DNA of 64,000 nt. Source: an uncultured Flaviramulus sp. Lineage in GTDB: Bacteria; Bacteroidota; Bacteroidia; Flavobacteriales; Flavobacteriaceae. The stretch lies in contig CANKVS010000001.1 of the NCBI GenBank assembly GCA_947487155.1, forward strand, positions 1 to 64,000, given 5' to 3'. The position numbers were made by a program, and so were the translations under genes. Each line of letters starts with the position of its first letter. The stretch's first letter is position 1. Under the pieces are notes generated by a model that ran no database searches, was not told the DNA's origin, and worked only from the letters and a program-made list of their open reading frames with translations. Below, piece after piece: positions 50,423-59,124 of the stretch.

Positions 50423-51658
50423 TCATTTAAATACTTCACCTCTTATATACACCTTTTCTATTTGATTAACCCCAAAAGCATAAGGGATAAACCCATAAGA
50501 GTTTATTGGCTTTGTAAGTATTAAATTAGCGTCTTTTCCTTTTGTTATGGAACCCACTTTATGTTCTAATCCCATAGCATAAGCCCCATTAATGGTTGAT
50601 GCATTTATAGCTTCTTCGGGTGTCATTTTCATTTTTATGCAGGCTGTAGATACCACAAAATTCATGTTTCCAGAAGGTGTTGATCCTGGATTGTAATCTG
50701 TTGCCAATGCCAATGGCAAACCAGCATCAATCATTTTGCGTGCTGGCGTATATGGAATATTTAAAAAGTACGAACACCCTGGTAAAGCCACTGGCATTGT
50801 TGTAGTATTTTGAAGCGCAGCAATGTCGTCATCTCTCATTTCCTCTAAATGATCTACCGATAACGCATTGTATTTTACTCCCGCCTGAACCCCTCCAATT
50901 GCTGTAAATTGATTGACATGAATTTTTGGAATCAACCCATACGCCTTTCCAGCTTCTAAAATCAACTCCGTATCAGCAGCCGAAAAGTATCCCGTCTCAC
51001 AAAAAATGTCGATATATTCAGCTAATTTTTCTTCTGCAACTTTTGGTAAAACATCATCAATAAGTATTTTTAAATAGGCATCTTTATTGGATTTATATTC
51101 AGTTGGAACAGCATGTGCCCCTAAAAAAGTAGCTTTAATTTCTATAGGATAGTTCGCTTTCAGTTTTTTAATTACTCGAAGCATTTTTAATTCGGCGTCT
51201 TTAGTTAATCCATACCCCGATTTAATTTCTATAGCTCCTGTACCTAATTGCATTACCTCTTCTAAACGTACTTTACTTTGCTCATATAAATCTTCTTCTG
51301 AGGTTTGTTGTAGTTTCTTAGCCGAGTTTAAAATACCGCCACCATTATTTGCTATATCTTTATAAGACAACCCCTTAATTCTATCTACAAATTCATCTTC
51401 TCTATGTCCTGCATATACAATGTGTGTGTGCGAATCGCACCAAGACGGCAATATCATTTTTCCCGTTACATCAACAATCTCGCCTTCAATTTCAGGACAA
51501 TCGTCCATAGACCCAAAATCAGAAATCAAACCGTTTTCTACTACTAAAAAAGCATTTTTAATGGTAGGTAATTTATTCATTTCTTTTCCTGAAACAAATG
51601 AAACTGGTTCGGTTCTTATTTGAATTAACTCTTTAATGTTTTTAAATATGGTCGTCAT
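50423..51658 (-). CDS. hutI: Imidazolonepropionase
   Basis: The enzyme catalyses the third step of histidine degradation, opening 4-imidazolone-5-propionate. It has 411 residues. This is an amidohydrolase with metal ligands H77 and H79 in WCDSHTHIVYAG, a GTGAIEIKSGYGL segment and ATDYNPGSTPSGNM near the C-terminal end. It shares the last base of hutU (ATGA-type junction at 51658), so it is translated right after it. There is no HutG nearby, so the last step must be encoded elsewhere. Confidence 0.96.
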   Translation of the reverse strand: MTTIFKNIKELIQIRTEPVSFVSGKEMNKLPTIKNAFLVVENGLISDFGSMDDCPEIEGEIVDVTGKMILPSWCDSHTHIVYAGHREDEFVDRIKGLSYKDIANNGGGILNSAKKLQQTSEEDLYEQSKVRLEEVMQLGTGAIEIKSGYGLTKDAELKMLRVIKKLKANYPIEIKATFLGAHAVPTEYKSNKDAYLKILIDDVLPKVAEEKLAEYIDIFCETGYFSAADTELILEAGKAYGLIPKIHVNQFTAIGGVQAGVKYNALSVDHLEEMRDDDIAALQNTTTMPVALPGCSYFLNIPYTPARKMIDAGLPLALATDYNPGSTPSGNMNFVVSTACIKMKMTPEEAINASTINGAYAMGLEHKVGSITKGKDANLILTKPINSYGFIPYAFGVNQIEKVYIRGEVFK

Positions 51659-53703
51659 TAAAATAAATTAGTTAAAAGTTTATCTTCTACTAAGTTAGGT
51701 AAGGTTACTTTTAAATGTGGTGTTCGTTCCATTTCTCTTTTTATAGCAAAAATAGCCTCATTGTTCCTTGCCCAACTTCTACGGGCAATCCCGTTATTCA
51801 CATCGTAAAACAACATACTTTTTAAACGTGATTCTGCCTCCTTAGTACCATCTAACAACATACCAAATCCGCCGTTTACCACTTCGCCCCAGCCAACACC
51901 ACCACCATTGTGTATAGATACCCAAGTGGCTCCTCTAAAACTATCTCCAATTACATTGTGAATAGCCATATCTGCTGTAAACTTACTCCCATCATAAATG
52001 TTTGACGTTTCTCGAAATGGTGAGTCCGTTCCACTTACATCGTGATGGTCTCTACCTAATACAACAGGTCCTATTTTCCCCGATGCAATGGCATTGTTAA
52101 ATGCTTCGGCAATTTTAGTGCGTCCTTCGGCATCAGCATATAATATACGTGCTTGAGAACCCACAACCATTTTATTCTTTTTTGCATCTTTAATCCATGT
52201 AATATTATCCTGCATCTGCAACTGAATTTCTTCTGGAGAATCTTCCATAATTTCCTGCAAAACTGTTGCCGCAATATCGTCCGTTGCCTCTAAATCTTCA
52301 GGCTTCCCAGATGTACAAACCCAACGAAACGGTCCAAACCCATAATCGAAACACATAGGTCCTAAAATATCTTGAACATACGACGGGTATGCCCATCTCT
52401 CGGTCTCTTCCCCAAGGGAAGACAGGTGTTTTTTGCTAACAAATTTTCCTTCCTCAGTTTTATAAATTGCCGCTCCAGCTCTTGAGGCTTCTAATAAAAA
52501 TGCATTTCCGTAATCAAAAAAATAAGTACCTTTTTCTGTATGCTTATTAATTGCTGCGACGTGCCTTCTTAAAGACTCTTGTACTTTCTCTTTAAACACT
52601 TTAGGCTCTTCACAAATTAACCTATTCGATTCTTCATACGAAATACCAACAGGATAGTACCCCCCTGTCCAAGGAATATGCAATGAGGTTTGGTCTGAAC
52701 CTACATGAATAAAAATATGTTCCTCATCAAAACATTCCCAAATGTCCACGACGTTTCCAATATAAGCGATAGATACAACTTCATCATGTTCTTGAGCTTG
52801 CCTAACTCTTTCAATCAGCTCATCCATAGTATCAATTAAAACATCAACCCAACCTTGCTCGTGTCTTTTGGTTGCTGCGTTCTTATTTACTTCTGCCGCA
52901 ATGGTAATACATCCCGCAATATTTCCAGCCTTTGGTTGTGCACCACTCATACCACCTAAACCTGCAGTTAAAAATATTTTTCCTTTTGAATTTTCTCCTT
53001 TTGATAAAATTTTACGAAAGGCATTCATTAACGTAATGGTTGTGCCATGTACGATGCCTTGAGGTCCAATATACATAAAGGAACCCGCCGTCATTTGTCC
53101 ATATTGTGTAACGCCTAAGGCATTGAATTTCTCCCAATCGTCTGGCTGAGAATAATTAGGAATCATCATTCCATTAGTAACAATAACTCTTGGCGCGTTT
53201 TTAGAAGACGGAAACAACCCCATTGGGTGACCTGAATATATATGTAAAGTTTGCTCGTTGGTCATGGTTGCTAAATATTGCATAACCAACAAGTATTGCG
53301 ACCAATTTTGAAAAACAGCTCCATTACCACCGTAGGTAATTAATTCTTCGGGGTGTTGTGCTACATCAGGATCTAAGTTATTTTGAATCATTAACATAAT
53401 GGCTGCTGCTTGCGAAGATTTTGCAGGATACTCTGAAATAGATCTGGCATAAATTTTATAATCTGGTTTAAATCTATACATATAAATTCTACCATAGGTC
53501 TTCAACTCTTCTGCAAATTCAATAGCCAATTCTTGATGCCATTCTTTTGGAAAATACCTTAAAGCATTTCTTATTGCCAATTGCTTGTCTTTAACAGACA
53601 AAATATCCTTTCTTTTTGGTGCTCTATTGGTATTTTTGGGGTATTCTTTTTTTATTGGTAATTGTATTGGAATACCTTGTAATATTTGATTTTGAAATGT
53701 CAT
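51658..53703 (-). CDS. hutU: Urocanate hydratase with in-frame repeat insertion
   Basis: The enzyme hydrates urocanate to imidazolonepropionate with tightly bound NAD. It has 681 residues, the long Bacteroidetes type. Conserved parts are FLTAGLGGMSGAQPKAGNIAGCITIAAE, DQTSLHIPWTGGYYPVG, PSYVQDILGPMCFDYGFGPFRWVCTSG and HNGGGVGWGEVVNGGFG. Residues about 423-438 (SKKHLSSLGEETERWA) are an extra loop encoded by a copy of the dispersed hairpin repeat. The reading frame stays open and the catalytic segments are intact, so the enzyme probably works. Confidence 0.95.
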   Translation of the reverse strand: MTFQNQILQGIPIQLPIKKEYPKNTNRAPKRKDILSVKDKQLAIRNALRYFPKEWHQELAIEFAEELKTYGRIYMYRFKPDYKIYARSISEYPAKSSQAAAIMLMIQNNLDPDVAQHPEELITYGGNGAVFQNWSQYLLVMQYLATMTNEQTLHIYSGHPMGLFPSSKNAPRVIVTNGMMIPNYSQPDDWEKFNALGVTQYGQMTAGSFMYIGPQGIVHGTTITLMNAFRKILSKGENSKGKIFLTAGLGGMSGAQPKAGNIAGCITIAAEVNKNAATKRHEQGWVDVLIDTMDELIERVRQAQEHDEVVSIAYIGNVVDIWECFDEEHIFIHVGSDQTSLHIPWTGGYYPVGISYEESNRLICEEPKVFKEKVQESLRRHVAAINKHTEKGTYFFDYGNAFLLEASRAGAAIYKTEEGKFVSKKHLSSLGEETERWAYPSYVQDILGPMCFDYGFGPFRWVCTSGKPEDLEATDDIAATVLQEIMEDSPEEIQLQMQDNITWIKDAKKNKMVVGSQARILYADAEGRTKIAEAFNNAIASGKIGPVVLGRDHHDVSGTDSPFRETSNIYDGSKFTADMAIHNVIGDSFRGATWVSIHNGGGVGWGEVVNGGFGMLLDGTKEAESRLKSMLFYDVNNGIARRSWARNNEAIFAIKREMERTPHLKVTLPNLVEDKLLTNLF
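52392..52422 (-). repeat. Dispersed hairpin repeat copy inside hutU
   Basis: The minus strand reads TCTTCCC-TTG-GGGAAGA (52406-52422), then GACCGAGAGATGGG (52392-52405 with flanking bases). The stem is a perfect 7 bp and the tail matches the GGAAGATGGG of the thyA copy. It is read in the frame S-S-L-G-E-E-T-E-R-W. Confidence 0.75.
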
Positions 53704-53711
53704 CGTTAAAT

Positions 53712-55205
53712 TTACTTTAAATTGAAAGCTTGATTTTTAACTAACTCAATCATATTATTAATATCATCTTTCAAAAGTCTATCGTCTTCCAACTTTGGAA
53801 CTTTTTCTCTAATTATTTTAAAATTATCTTCAATAATATCTGAAAATGTATTTGGCCTTCTAAACTCTAAAGCTTGTGCGCCATACATTAATTCGATAGC
53901 TAATATTTTTTCGATATTTCCTAATATTTGATTGAATTTGCGCCCAGAAATACTCCCCATAGACACATGGTCTTCTTGCCCTAAAGATGTTGGAATACTA
54001 TCTGCTGATGGTGGAAAACACAAGGTTTTATTCTCTGTAACCAATGCTGCCGTTGTGTATTGCGGAATCATAAAACCTGAGTTCAATCCGCCTCCTCTTG
54101 TTAATAATCTTGGTAATCCAAATTTACCTTCAAGTAATAAATAACAACGTCTATCTGAAATATTTCCTAATTCTGAAGCTGCAATAGCACCATAATCTAA
54201 TGCCATTGCTAAAGGCTGACCGTGGAAGTTTCCACCAGAAATAGCTTCAGTTTCACTTAACACTATAGGGTTATCGGTAACAGAATTCATTTCTATTTCT
54301 GCCAGTTCTTTAATATGATAATACGCGTTTCTTGATGCCCCATGAACTTGAGGAATACAACGCATTGAATACGGGTCTTGCACACGCTCGCAGTTTTCAT
54401 GAGAATCTATATTTTGCGATTTATAAAGCAGCATAAACATACGTTCTGCAACTTCTATATTTCCTTTAAAGGGGCGAATTCTATGTAATTCATCTCTAAA
54501 TGGCGAGGAACTGCCTTGATAACCCTCAATACTCATAGCTCCGCAAACATCTGCCAAATCAAGTAGGTATTCCATTTTTTTTAAGCCAACAATAGCATGA
54601 GCCAAAATAAACTGTGTGCCATTTATTAAACCTAAACCTTCTTTTGCTTGTAAAATAATTGGTTTTAGATTGTGCTTTTTTAAAACAGCTTTTGCTGACT
54701 GAATTTTATTCTCTACCCAAAATTCGCCTTCTCCTAAAAGCGGCAAAAACAAATGTGATAATGGTGCCAAATCTCCAGAGGCACCAACAGATCCTTGTTC
54801 TGGAACTATTGGTAGTAAATCATGCTCAATAAAATAAATGATGCGCTCAATTAGCTCAAGCCTAACACCTGAAAACCCCTGACATAAAGCATGAACCTTG
54901 CAAATCATCATGATTTTTGATAACTGCTTATCAATAGGATTACCCACACCAACAGCGTGAGTAATTAACAAATTATGCTGTAACTTATTGGTTTCTTCGG
55001 GTGTAATTTGAACATCACATAACGAACCAAAACCGGTATTTATGCCATAAACTGCTTTATTGCCATTGGCCATGGTTTCAACTTTCTTTCTACATTTAAT
55101 AATGGTTTTTTTAGCATCTTCTGTTAAAACAGCTTGTAAATTACCTTCCGCAATCGCAATTACTTTGTTTACTGTTAAACTATCTATACCGTACTTAAAT
55201 GCCAT
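53712..55205 (-). CDS. hutH: Histidine ammonia-lyase
   Basis: The first enzyme of histidine degradation removes ammonia to give urocanate. It has 497 residues. The MIO prosthetic group forms from A142-S143-G144 in GSVGASGDLAPLSH. GINTGFGSL (55-63) and the conserved HGASRNAYYHIKELAEIEMNSVTDNP region are present. It is the first gene of a hutHUI operon (spacing 8 bp to hutU). A LysR gene diverges from it. Confidence 0.97.
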   Translation of the reverse strand: MAFKYGIDSLTVNKVIAIAEGNLQAVLTEDAKKTIIKCRKKVETMANGNKAVYGINTGFGSLCDVQITPEETNKLQHNLLITHAVGVGNPIDKQLSKIMMICKVHALCQGFSGVRLELIERIIYFIEHDLLPIVPEQGSVGASGDLAPLSHLFLPLLGEGEFWVENKIQSAKAVLKKHNLKPIILQAKEGLGLINGTQFILAHAIVGLKKMEYLLDLADVCGAMSIEGYQGSSSPFRDELHRIRPFKGNIEVAERMFMLLYKSQNIDSHENCERVQDPYSMRCIPQVHGASRNAYYHIKELAEIEMNSVTDNPIVLSETEAISGGNFHGQPLAMALDYGAIAASELGNISDRRCYLLLEGKFGLPRLLTRGGGLNSGFMIPQYTTAALVTENKTLCFPPSADSIPTSLGQEDHVSMGSISGRKFNQILGNIEKILAIELMYGAQALEFRRPNTFSDIIEDNFKIIREKVPKLEDDRLLKDDINNMIELVKNQAFNLK

Positions 55206-55229
55206 TACTAATCAAAATTGGTGTTTCAA

Positions 55230-55249
55230 CAAAGTTATTCTTATTTTTG
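55230..55249. promoter_or_regulatory. Divergent promoters hutH / LysR
   Basis: The minus strand reads TAACTTTG at 55230-55237 and the plus strand reads TATTTTTG at 55242-55249, two TAnnTTTG boxes facing away from each other only 4 bp apart. The LysR protein could control both from one site in this 76-bp gap. Confidence 0.45.
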
Positions 55250-55281
55250 ATGCTTAATAAGATTAATTTTATCAACAATTG

Positions 55282-56166
55282 ATGACTATGGGTAATCAAA
55301 TAGAAATTCGTCATTTAAAATATTTCCTAGCTGTTGCTGAAGATTTGCATTTTAGAAAAGCTGCTGAACGCTTATTTATATCTCAACCTGGATTAAGTAG
55401 ACAAATAAAAGAAATGGAAGCAACTTTAGGCATAACCTTGTTTGAGCGTCATAACAGAAAAGTGAAACTTACTACTGTTGGAGATTATTTAAAAACTGAG
55501 GTTTCTAGAAATCTAAAAAATCTCGATCATATTTTAAATCATGCCAAATTATTACACAATGGTATTGGCGGTGATTTAAAATTAGGCTATGTAGGGTCTG
55601 CAATGCAACAAATAATTCCTAGTTTACTTTTAAAGCTTAGAAAAGAGAACCCTAATGTATTGTTTAGTTTAAAAGAATTAGACAATCAAAAACAAATAGA
55701 TGGCTTATTAAATAACGACCTCGACATGGGTTTTGTTAGGCTAGAGCGTGTACCGCGCGGGTTACATATTAAACCCATTTTAAATGAACCCTTTTGTTTG
55801 GTTTTACCAAAAAACCACAACATAACCAATGAAAATTTCGAGACGTTATCGCAATTAAAAGATGAATCTTTTATTTTGTTCGACTCAAAATATAGCACAT
55901 CGTATTACGAAAAAGTGATGCAAATTTTTGATGACAGTCAGTTTTCACCAATTGTCTCGCACAACACCATTCACGCTAGTTCAATTTACAAATTGGTAGC
56001 ACATAATTTTGGCGTTTCTATAGTTCCAAAATCATTACAAACAAAAAACAACAGAAGCATTAAATTTATTGAGCTCGATAACATACCACAACGCACAGTA
56101 CTATCTGTGGTATGGCATAAAGGCAACAGAAACCCAACACTTAATAAAATTATTGAATTAATTTAA
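55282..56166 (+). CDS. LysR-family transcriptional regulator
   Basis: From the ATG at 55282 the protein has 294 residues (MTMGNQIEIRHLKYFLAVAEDLHFRKAAERLFISQPGLSRQIKEMEATLG). The winged HTH spans about residues 8-66. The effector-binding domain has LGYVGSAMQQIIPSLLLKLRK and LGVSIVPKS-type segments (NFGVSIVPKSLQ). Divergent position next to hutHUI makes it the likely hut regulator with urocanate or histidine as effector; this is inference. A TTG one codon upstream is an alternative but weaker start. Confidence 0.92.
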   Translation: MTMGNQIEIRHLKYFLAVAEDLHFRKAAERLFISQPGLSRQIKEMEATLGITLFERHNRKVKLTTVGDYLKTEVSRNLKNLDHILNHAKLLHNGIGGDLKLGYVGSAMQQIIPSLLLKLRKENPNVLFSLKELDNQKQIDGLLNNDLDMGFVRLERVPRGLHIKPILNEPFCLVLPKNHNITNENFETLSQLKDESFILFDSKYSTSYYEKVMQIFDDSQFSPIVSHNTIHASSIYKLVAHNFGVSIVPKSLQTKNNRSIKFIELDNIPQRTVLSVVWHKGNRNPTLNKIIELI

Positions 56167-56224
56167 AAATAGGTAGTAAGCATCTACACTAATTATCGTC
56201 AAAAACATAGTAAAATAATTTTCT

Positions 56225-57340
56225 ATGATTTTAATTCTTCTTTTTATTTCTGCTTGTTTTTTGGCTTACAGTAATGGTGCTAACGATAATTTTAAAGGTG
56301 TAGCTACGCTATTTGGCAGCGGTACAACTAATTATAAAAAAGCAATTAATTGGGCTACAGTTACAACGTTTACGGGTTCGGTTACTGCTATTTTTTTAGC
56401 TAACGAGTTGGTAAAGAATTTTTCTGGAAAAGGATTAGTACCTAACGATTTAATTACCATGCCTATTTTTGCAATTTCAATTGCTGCTGGTGCTGCATTA
56501 ACCGTTTTTATTGCTACCAAAATTGGCATGCCAATATCTACAACTCATAGCCTTGTTGGTGCATTATTTGGAGCAGGTGTTATGGCTGTTGGTTCTCAAT
56601 TTAATTTTGATAAACTAGGAAGCACTTTTTTAATGACACTAATAGTAAGTCCTTTAATGGCTGCCGTACTTAGTTTTGTTATATATCTTATTTTTAGATT
56701 TTTCAGAAAGCAATTAGGTGTAACCAAGAAAACAAGTTTAAATATTCACGAAAAGCAAACCCCTTCTATAGCTGCATTTAATATGGATAAAACGGCAACT
56801 TTAAAAACAAAAAAGACTATTGAAGCCACCATTGAAAATAAAACAGAAACATACGAAGGACATATTTTTGGTTTAAGCTCTCAAAAAGTTTTAGACAGTT
56901 TACACTATTTAAGTGCTGGCGTGGTAAGTTTTGCAAGAGGTTTAAATGATACACCTAAAATTGTTGGACTATTATTAATTATTAATGCTATTGATATTAA
57001 ATGGAGTATGATTATTATCGCCATTATTATGGCATCTGGGGGATTAATTAATGCAAAAAAAGTAGGCGTTACTATGAGTAAAAAAATTACGCCTATGAAT
57101 TCTGGACAAGGTTTTACCGCAAACTTAATTACTGGATTGCTAGTAACAACAGCAAGTATTCATGGGTTACCCGTTTCAACCACTCATGTTTCTGTAGGTT
57201 CAATTTTTGGTATTGGAACTGCTACTAAAAAAGCTAATTACAAAATGATTGGCAAAATATTATTATCCTGGTTACTTACCTTACCTTTAGCAGCTATGGT
57301 AAGCGCTATTATATTTAAATTATTAGAAAATTTATCGTAA
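56225..57340 (+). CDS. PiT-family inorganic phosphate (or arsenate) transporter
   Basis: The product is a 371-residue inner-membrane permease with about 10-11 helices in two repeated halves. The two PiT signatures are SNGANDNFKGVATLFGSG (about 16-33) with GMPISTTHSLVGALFGAG and, in the second half, FARGLNDTPKIVGLLL with GLPVSTTHVSVGSIFGIG. A hydrophilic loop (about 160-215) separates them. PiT systems also take up arsenate. It heads a plus-strand set with DUF547 and an arsenosugar glycosyltransferase, so a role in arsenate or phosphate entry is likely. Confidence 0.93.
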   Translation: MILILLFISACFLAYSNGANDNFKGVATLFGSGTTNYKKAINWATVTTFTGSVTAIFLANELVKNFSGKGLVPNDLITMPIFAISIAAGAALTVFIATKIGMPISTTHSLVGALFGAGVMAVGSQFNFDKLGSTFLMTLIVSPLMAAVLSFVIYLIFRFFRKQLGVTKKTSLNIHEKQTPSIAAFNMDKTATLKTKKTIEATIENKTETYEGHIFGLSSQKVLDSLHYLSAGVVSFARGLNDTPKIVGLLLIINAIDIKWSMIIIAIIMASGGLINAKKVGVTMSKKITPMNSGQGFTANLITGLLVTTASIHGLPVSTTHVSVGSIFGIGTATKKANYKMIGKILLSWLLTLPLAAMVSAIIFKLLENLS

Positions 57341-57363
57341 AAAACGTATTTAACTACAAGCAG

Positions 57364-58212
57364 ATGAAATACTTATCATTACTATTTTTCTTAATCATTT
57401 TATCATCCTGTTCGGGTACAAAACGAGTTTCTGAAAACTCGAAGGACGTTGTAAATGTTGTTAAAACCCAAGAAACAAAAGAAGACACTCCAGAACAAAT
57501 TATTAAAGCGGCTCAAACCGTTAATGAAGCCCCAATTATTAAACATGAAACTGCTATGGGTGCTCCAGAAGGATTTAATCATAACGCTTGGGGTGCTTTA
57601 CTTAAAAAACATGTTTCTAAAAATGGCAATGTAGATTACAATGCTTTTAAAAATAATAGAAAACTGCTTTTAAATTACATTTCTTCACTTAGCGAAGTTA
57701 TGCCTACAAACTCGTGGACAAAACAAGAAAAATTAGCCTATTGGATTAATGCATATAATGCGATGACCATTGATTTAATTCTTCACCATTACCCCATAAA
57801 AAGCATAAAAGATATTGATAAACCATGGAATCAGCGCTTTTGGAAATTGGGTGAAAAATGGTATAATTTAAATGATATTGAGCATCAAATTTTACGTAAA
57901 ATGAATGAACCACGAATTCATTTTGCTATTGTTTGCGCTTCATATTCTTGCCCTAAACTGCAAAATACAGCATTTACATCAGCAAATTTAGAGCAACAAC
58001 TCACACAATCTACTAAAGAATTTTTAAGTGATCCTGAAAGGAATTTTATTTCTAAAAATGAAATACATATTTCTAAAATTTTTCAATGGTTTGCTAAAGA
58101 TTTTAAAAGCAAGGGTTCGTTAATCGATTTTTTAAATCAATATTCTGATATTCAAATTTCAAATAGTGCTAAGAAAAAGTTTAAAGATTATAATTGGGAT
58201 TTAAATGAATAG
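57364..58212 (+). CDS. DUF547 lipoprotein
   Basis: The product has 282 residues. The lipoprotein signal ends at Cys 16 (FLIILSSCSGT). The DUF547 domain spans about 72-275, with LAYWINAYNAMTIDLILHHYPIKSIKDI, RIHFAIVCASYSCPKL (two Cys) and WFAKDFKSKGSLIDFLNQY. Members are unassigned enzymes or binding proteins, often near arsenosugar genes in Bacteroidetes. It lies 23 bp after the PiT gene and 63 bp before the glycosyltransferase gene. Confidence 0.85.
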   Translation: MKYLSLLFFLIILSSCSGTKRVSENSKDVVNVVKTQETKEDTPEQIIKAAQTVNEAPIIKHETAMGAPEGFNHNAWGALLKKHVSKNGNVDYNAFKNNRKLLLNYISSLSEVMPTNSWTKQEKLAYWINAYNAMTIDLILHHYPIKSIKDIDKPWNQRFWKLGEKWYNLNDIEHQILRKMNEPRIHFAIVCASYSCPKLQNTAFTSANLEQQLTQSTKEFLSDPERNFISKNEIHISKIFQWFAKDFKSKGSLIDFLNQYSDIQISNSAKKKFKDYNWDLNE

Positions 58213-58275
58213 TTTTTTATTCAAAAAAACCATAATAAAAATGAATTCTTGGTTTCGTATGAATAGCAGCAAATA

Positions 58276-59037
58276 ATGAAGCATCAAATTTCTATAATTA
58301 TACCCATACTTAATGAAGCAGATAACATTTTAAATCTGCTAAATCATCTTATTAACAATACTTCAAAAAAAAATATTGCTGAATTAATTTTTGTTGATGG
58401 CGGAAGTACTGATGGTTCACAAAATGCAATTAAAAATTATGTATTAAAACGAACACTTTCTAAATCTAACAAAGACCTCTCAACGCCGTTAGAGGAGACC
58501 AAAATAATGTGTGTTAATTCTCAAAAAGGGCGTGCAAAGCAAATGAATTTGGGTACTAAACATGCTACGGGCAACATTCTCTATTTTTTACATGCCGATT
58601 CTTTCCCTCCTAAAAATTTTGATAAACTCATTATTAATGAAGTAAGTAAAGGAAACAATGCAGGCTGTTTTAGAATGAAATTTAGCAGCAACCATTTATG
58701 GTTAAAACTGGCAGGACAATTAACTCGTTTACCTTGGAAATCTTGTCGTGGTGGTGATCAAAGCCTATTTATCGCTAAATCACTTTTTAGTAAAATTGGC
58801 GGTTTTGACGAGCGCTTTAAAATATATGAGGACAATGACTTAATTAGTAAACTTTACGCTATCAAAGCGTTTGTTGTTATACCACAATGGTTAACAACCT
58901 CAGCAAGATGTTATAACACCAATGGGGTTTGGCGTTTACAATTTCATTATTGGACTATTCATTTAAAAAAGTGGTTTGGTGCCTCAGCAGAAAATTTAAA
59001 CCAATATTACTTAAAATACGTTAATGTTAAAAAATGA
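58276..59037 (+). CDS. TIGR04283-type arsenosugar glycosyltransferase with insertion
   Basis: The product is a 253-residue GT2-like glycosyltransferase: SIIIPILNEADNILN, FVDGGSTDGS (39-48), KGRAKQMNLGTKHATGNILYFLHADS (84-109) and CRGGDQSLFI with GGFDERFKIYEDNDL near 180. The family is annotated as arsenosugar biosynthesis glycosyltransferase. Between DGGSTDG and GRAKQM there are about 20 more residues than I expect; the extra part (about 57-77, KRTLSKSNKDLSTPLEETK) resembles the repeat-derived loop in HutU. It completes the plus-strand half of the arsenosugar locus. Confidence 0.87.
   Translation: MKHQISIIIPILNEADNILNLLNHLINNTSKKNIAELIFVDGGSTDGSQNAIKNYVLKRTLSKSNKDLSTPLEETKIMCVNSQKGRAKQMNLGTKHATGNILYFLHADSFPPKNFDKLIINEVSKGNNAGCFRMKFSSNHLWLKLAGQLTRLPWKSCRGGDQSLFIAKSLFSKIGGFDERFKIYEDNDLISKLYAIKAFVVIPQWLTTSARCYNTNGVWRLQFHYWTIHLKKWFGASAENLNQYYLKYVNVKK
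58474..58500 (+). repeat. Possible diverged repeat inside the glycosyltransferase gene
   Basis: CCTCT (58476-58480) and AGAGG (58491-58495) form a hairpin, followed by AGACC as in the hutU copy. The translation DLSTPLEETK parallels HLSSLGEETE of HutU, codon by codon. The nucleotide match is weak, so common origin is tentative. Confidence 0.4.
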
Positions 59038-59096
59038 TAAATTTCACTTAACAAAAGTTTAAATGTGAGTAACAACCGAATATTTGAACACTTTAA

Positions 59097-59124
59097 AAAA
59101 ATTAGATAAAACTATCTAATTTTT
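59097..59124. terminator. Terminator between glycosyltransferase and phosphatase genes
   Basis: AAAAATTAGATA (59097-59108) pairs perfectly with TATCTAATTTTT (59113-59124) around AAAC. The stop codon of the minus-strand phosphatase (59116-59118) is inside the right arm. Confidence 0.8.
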
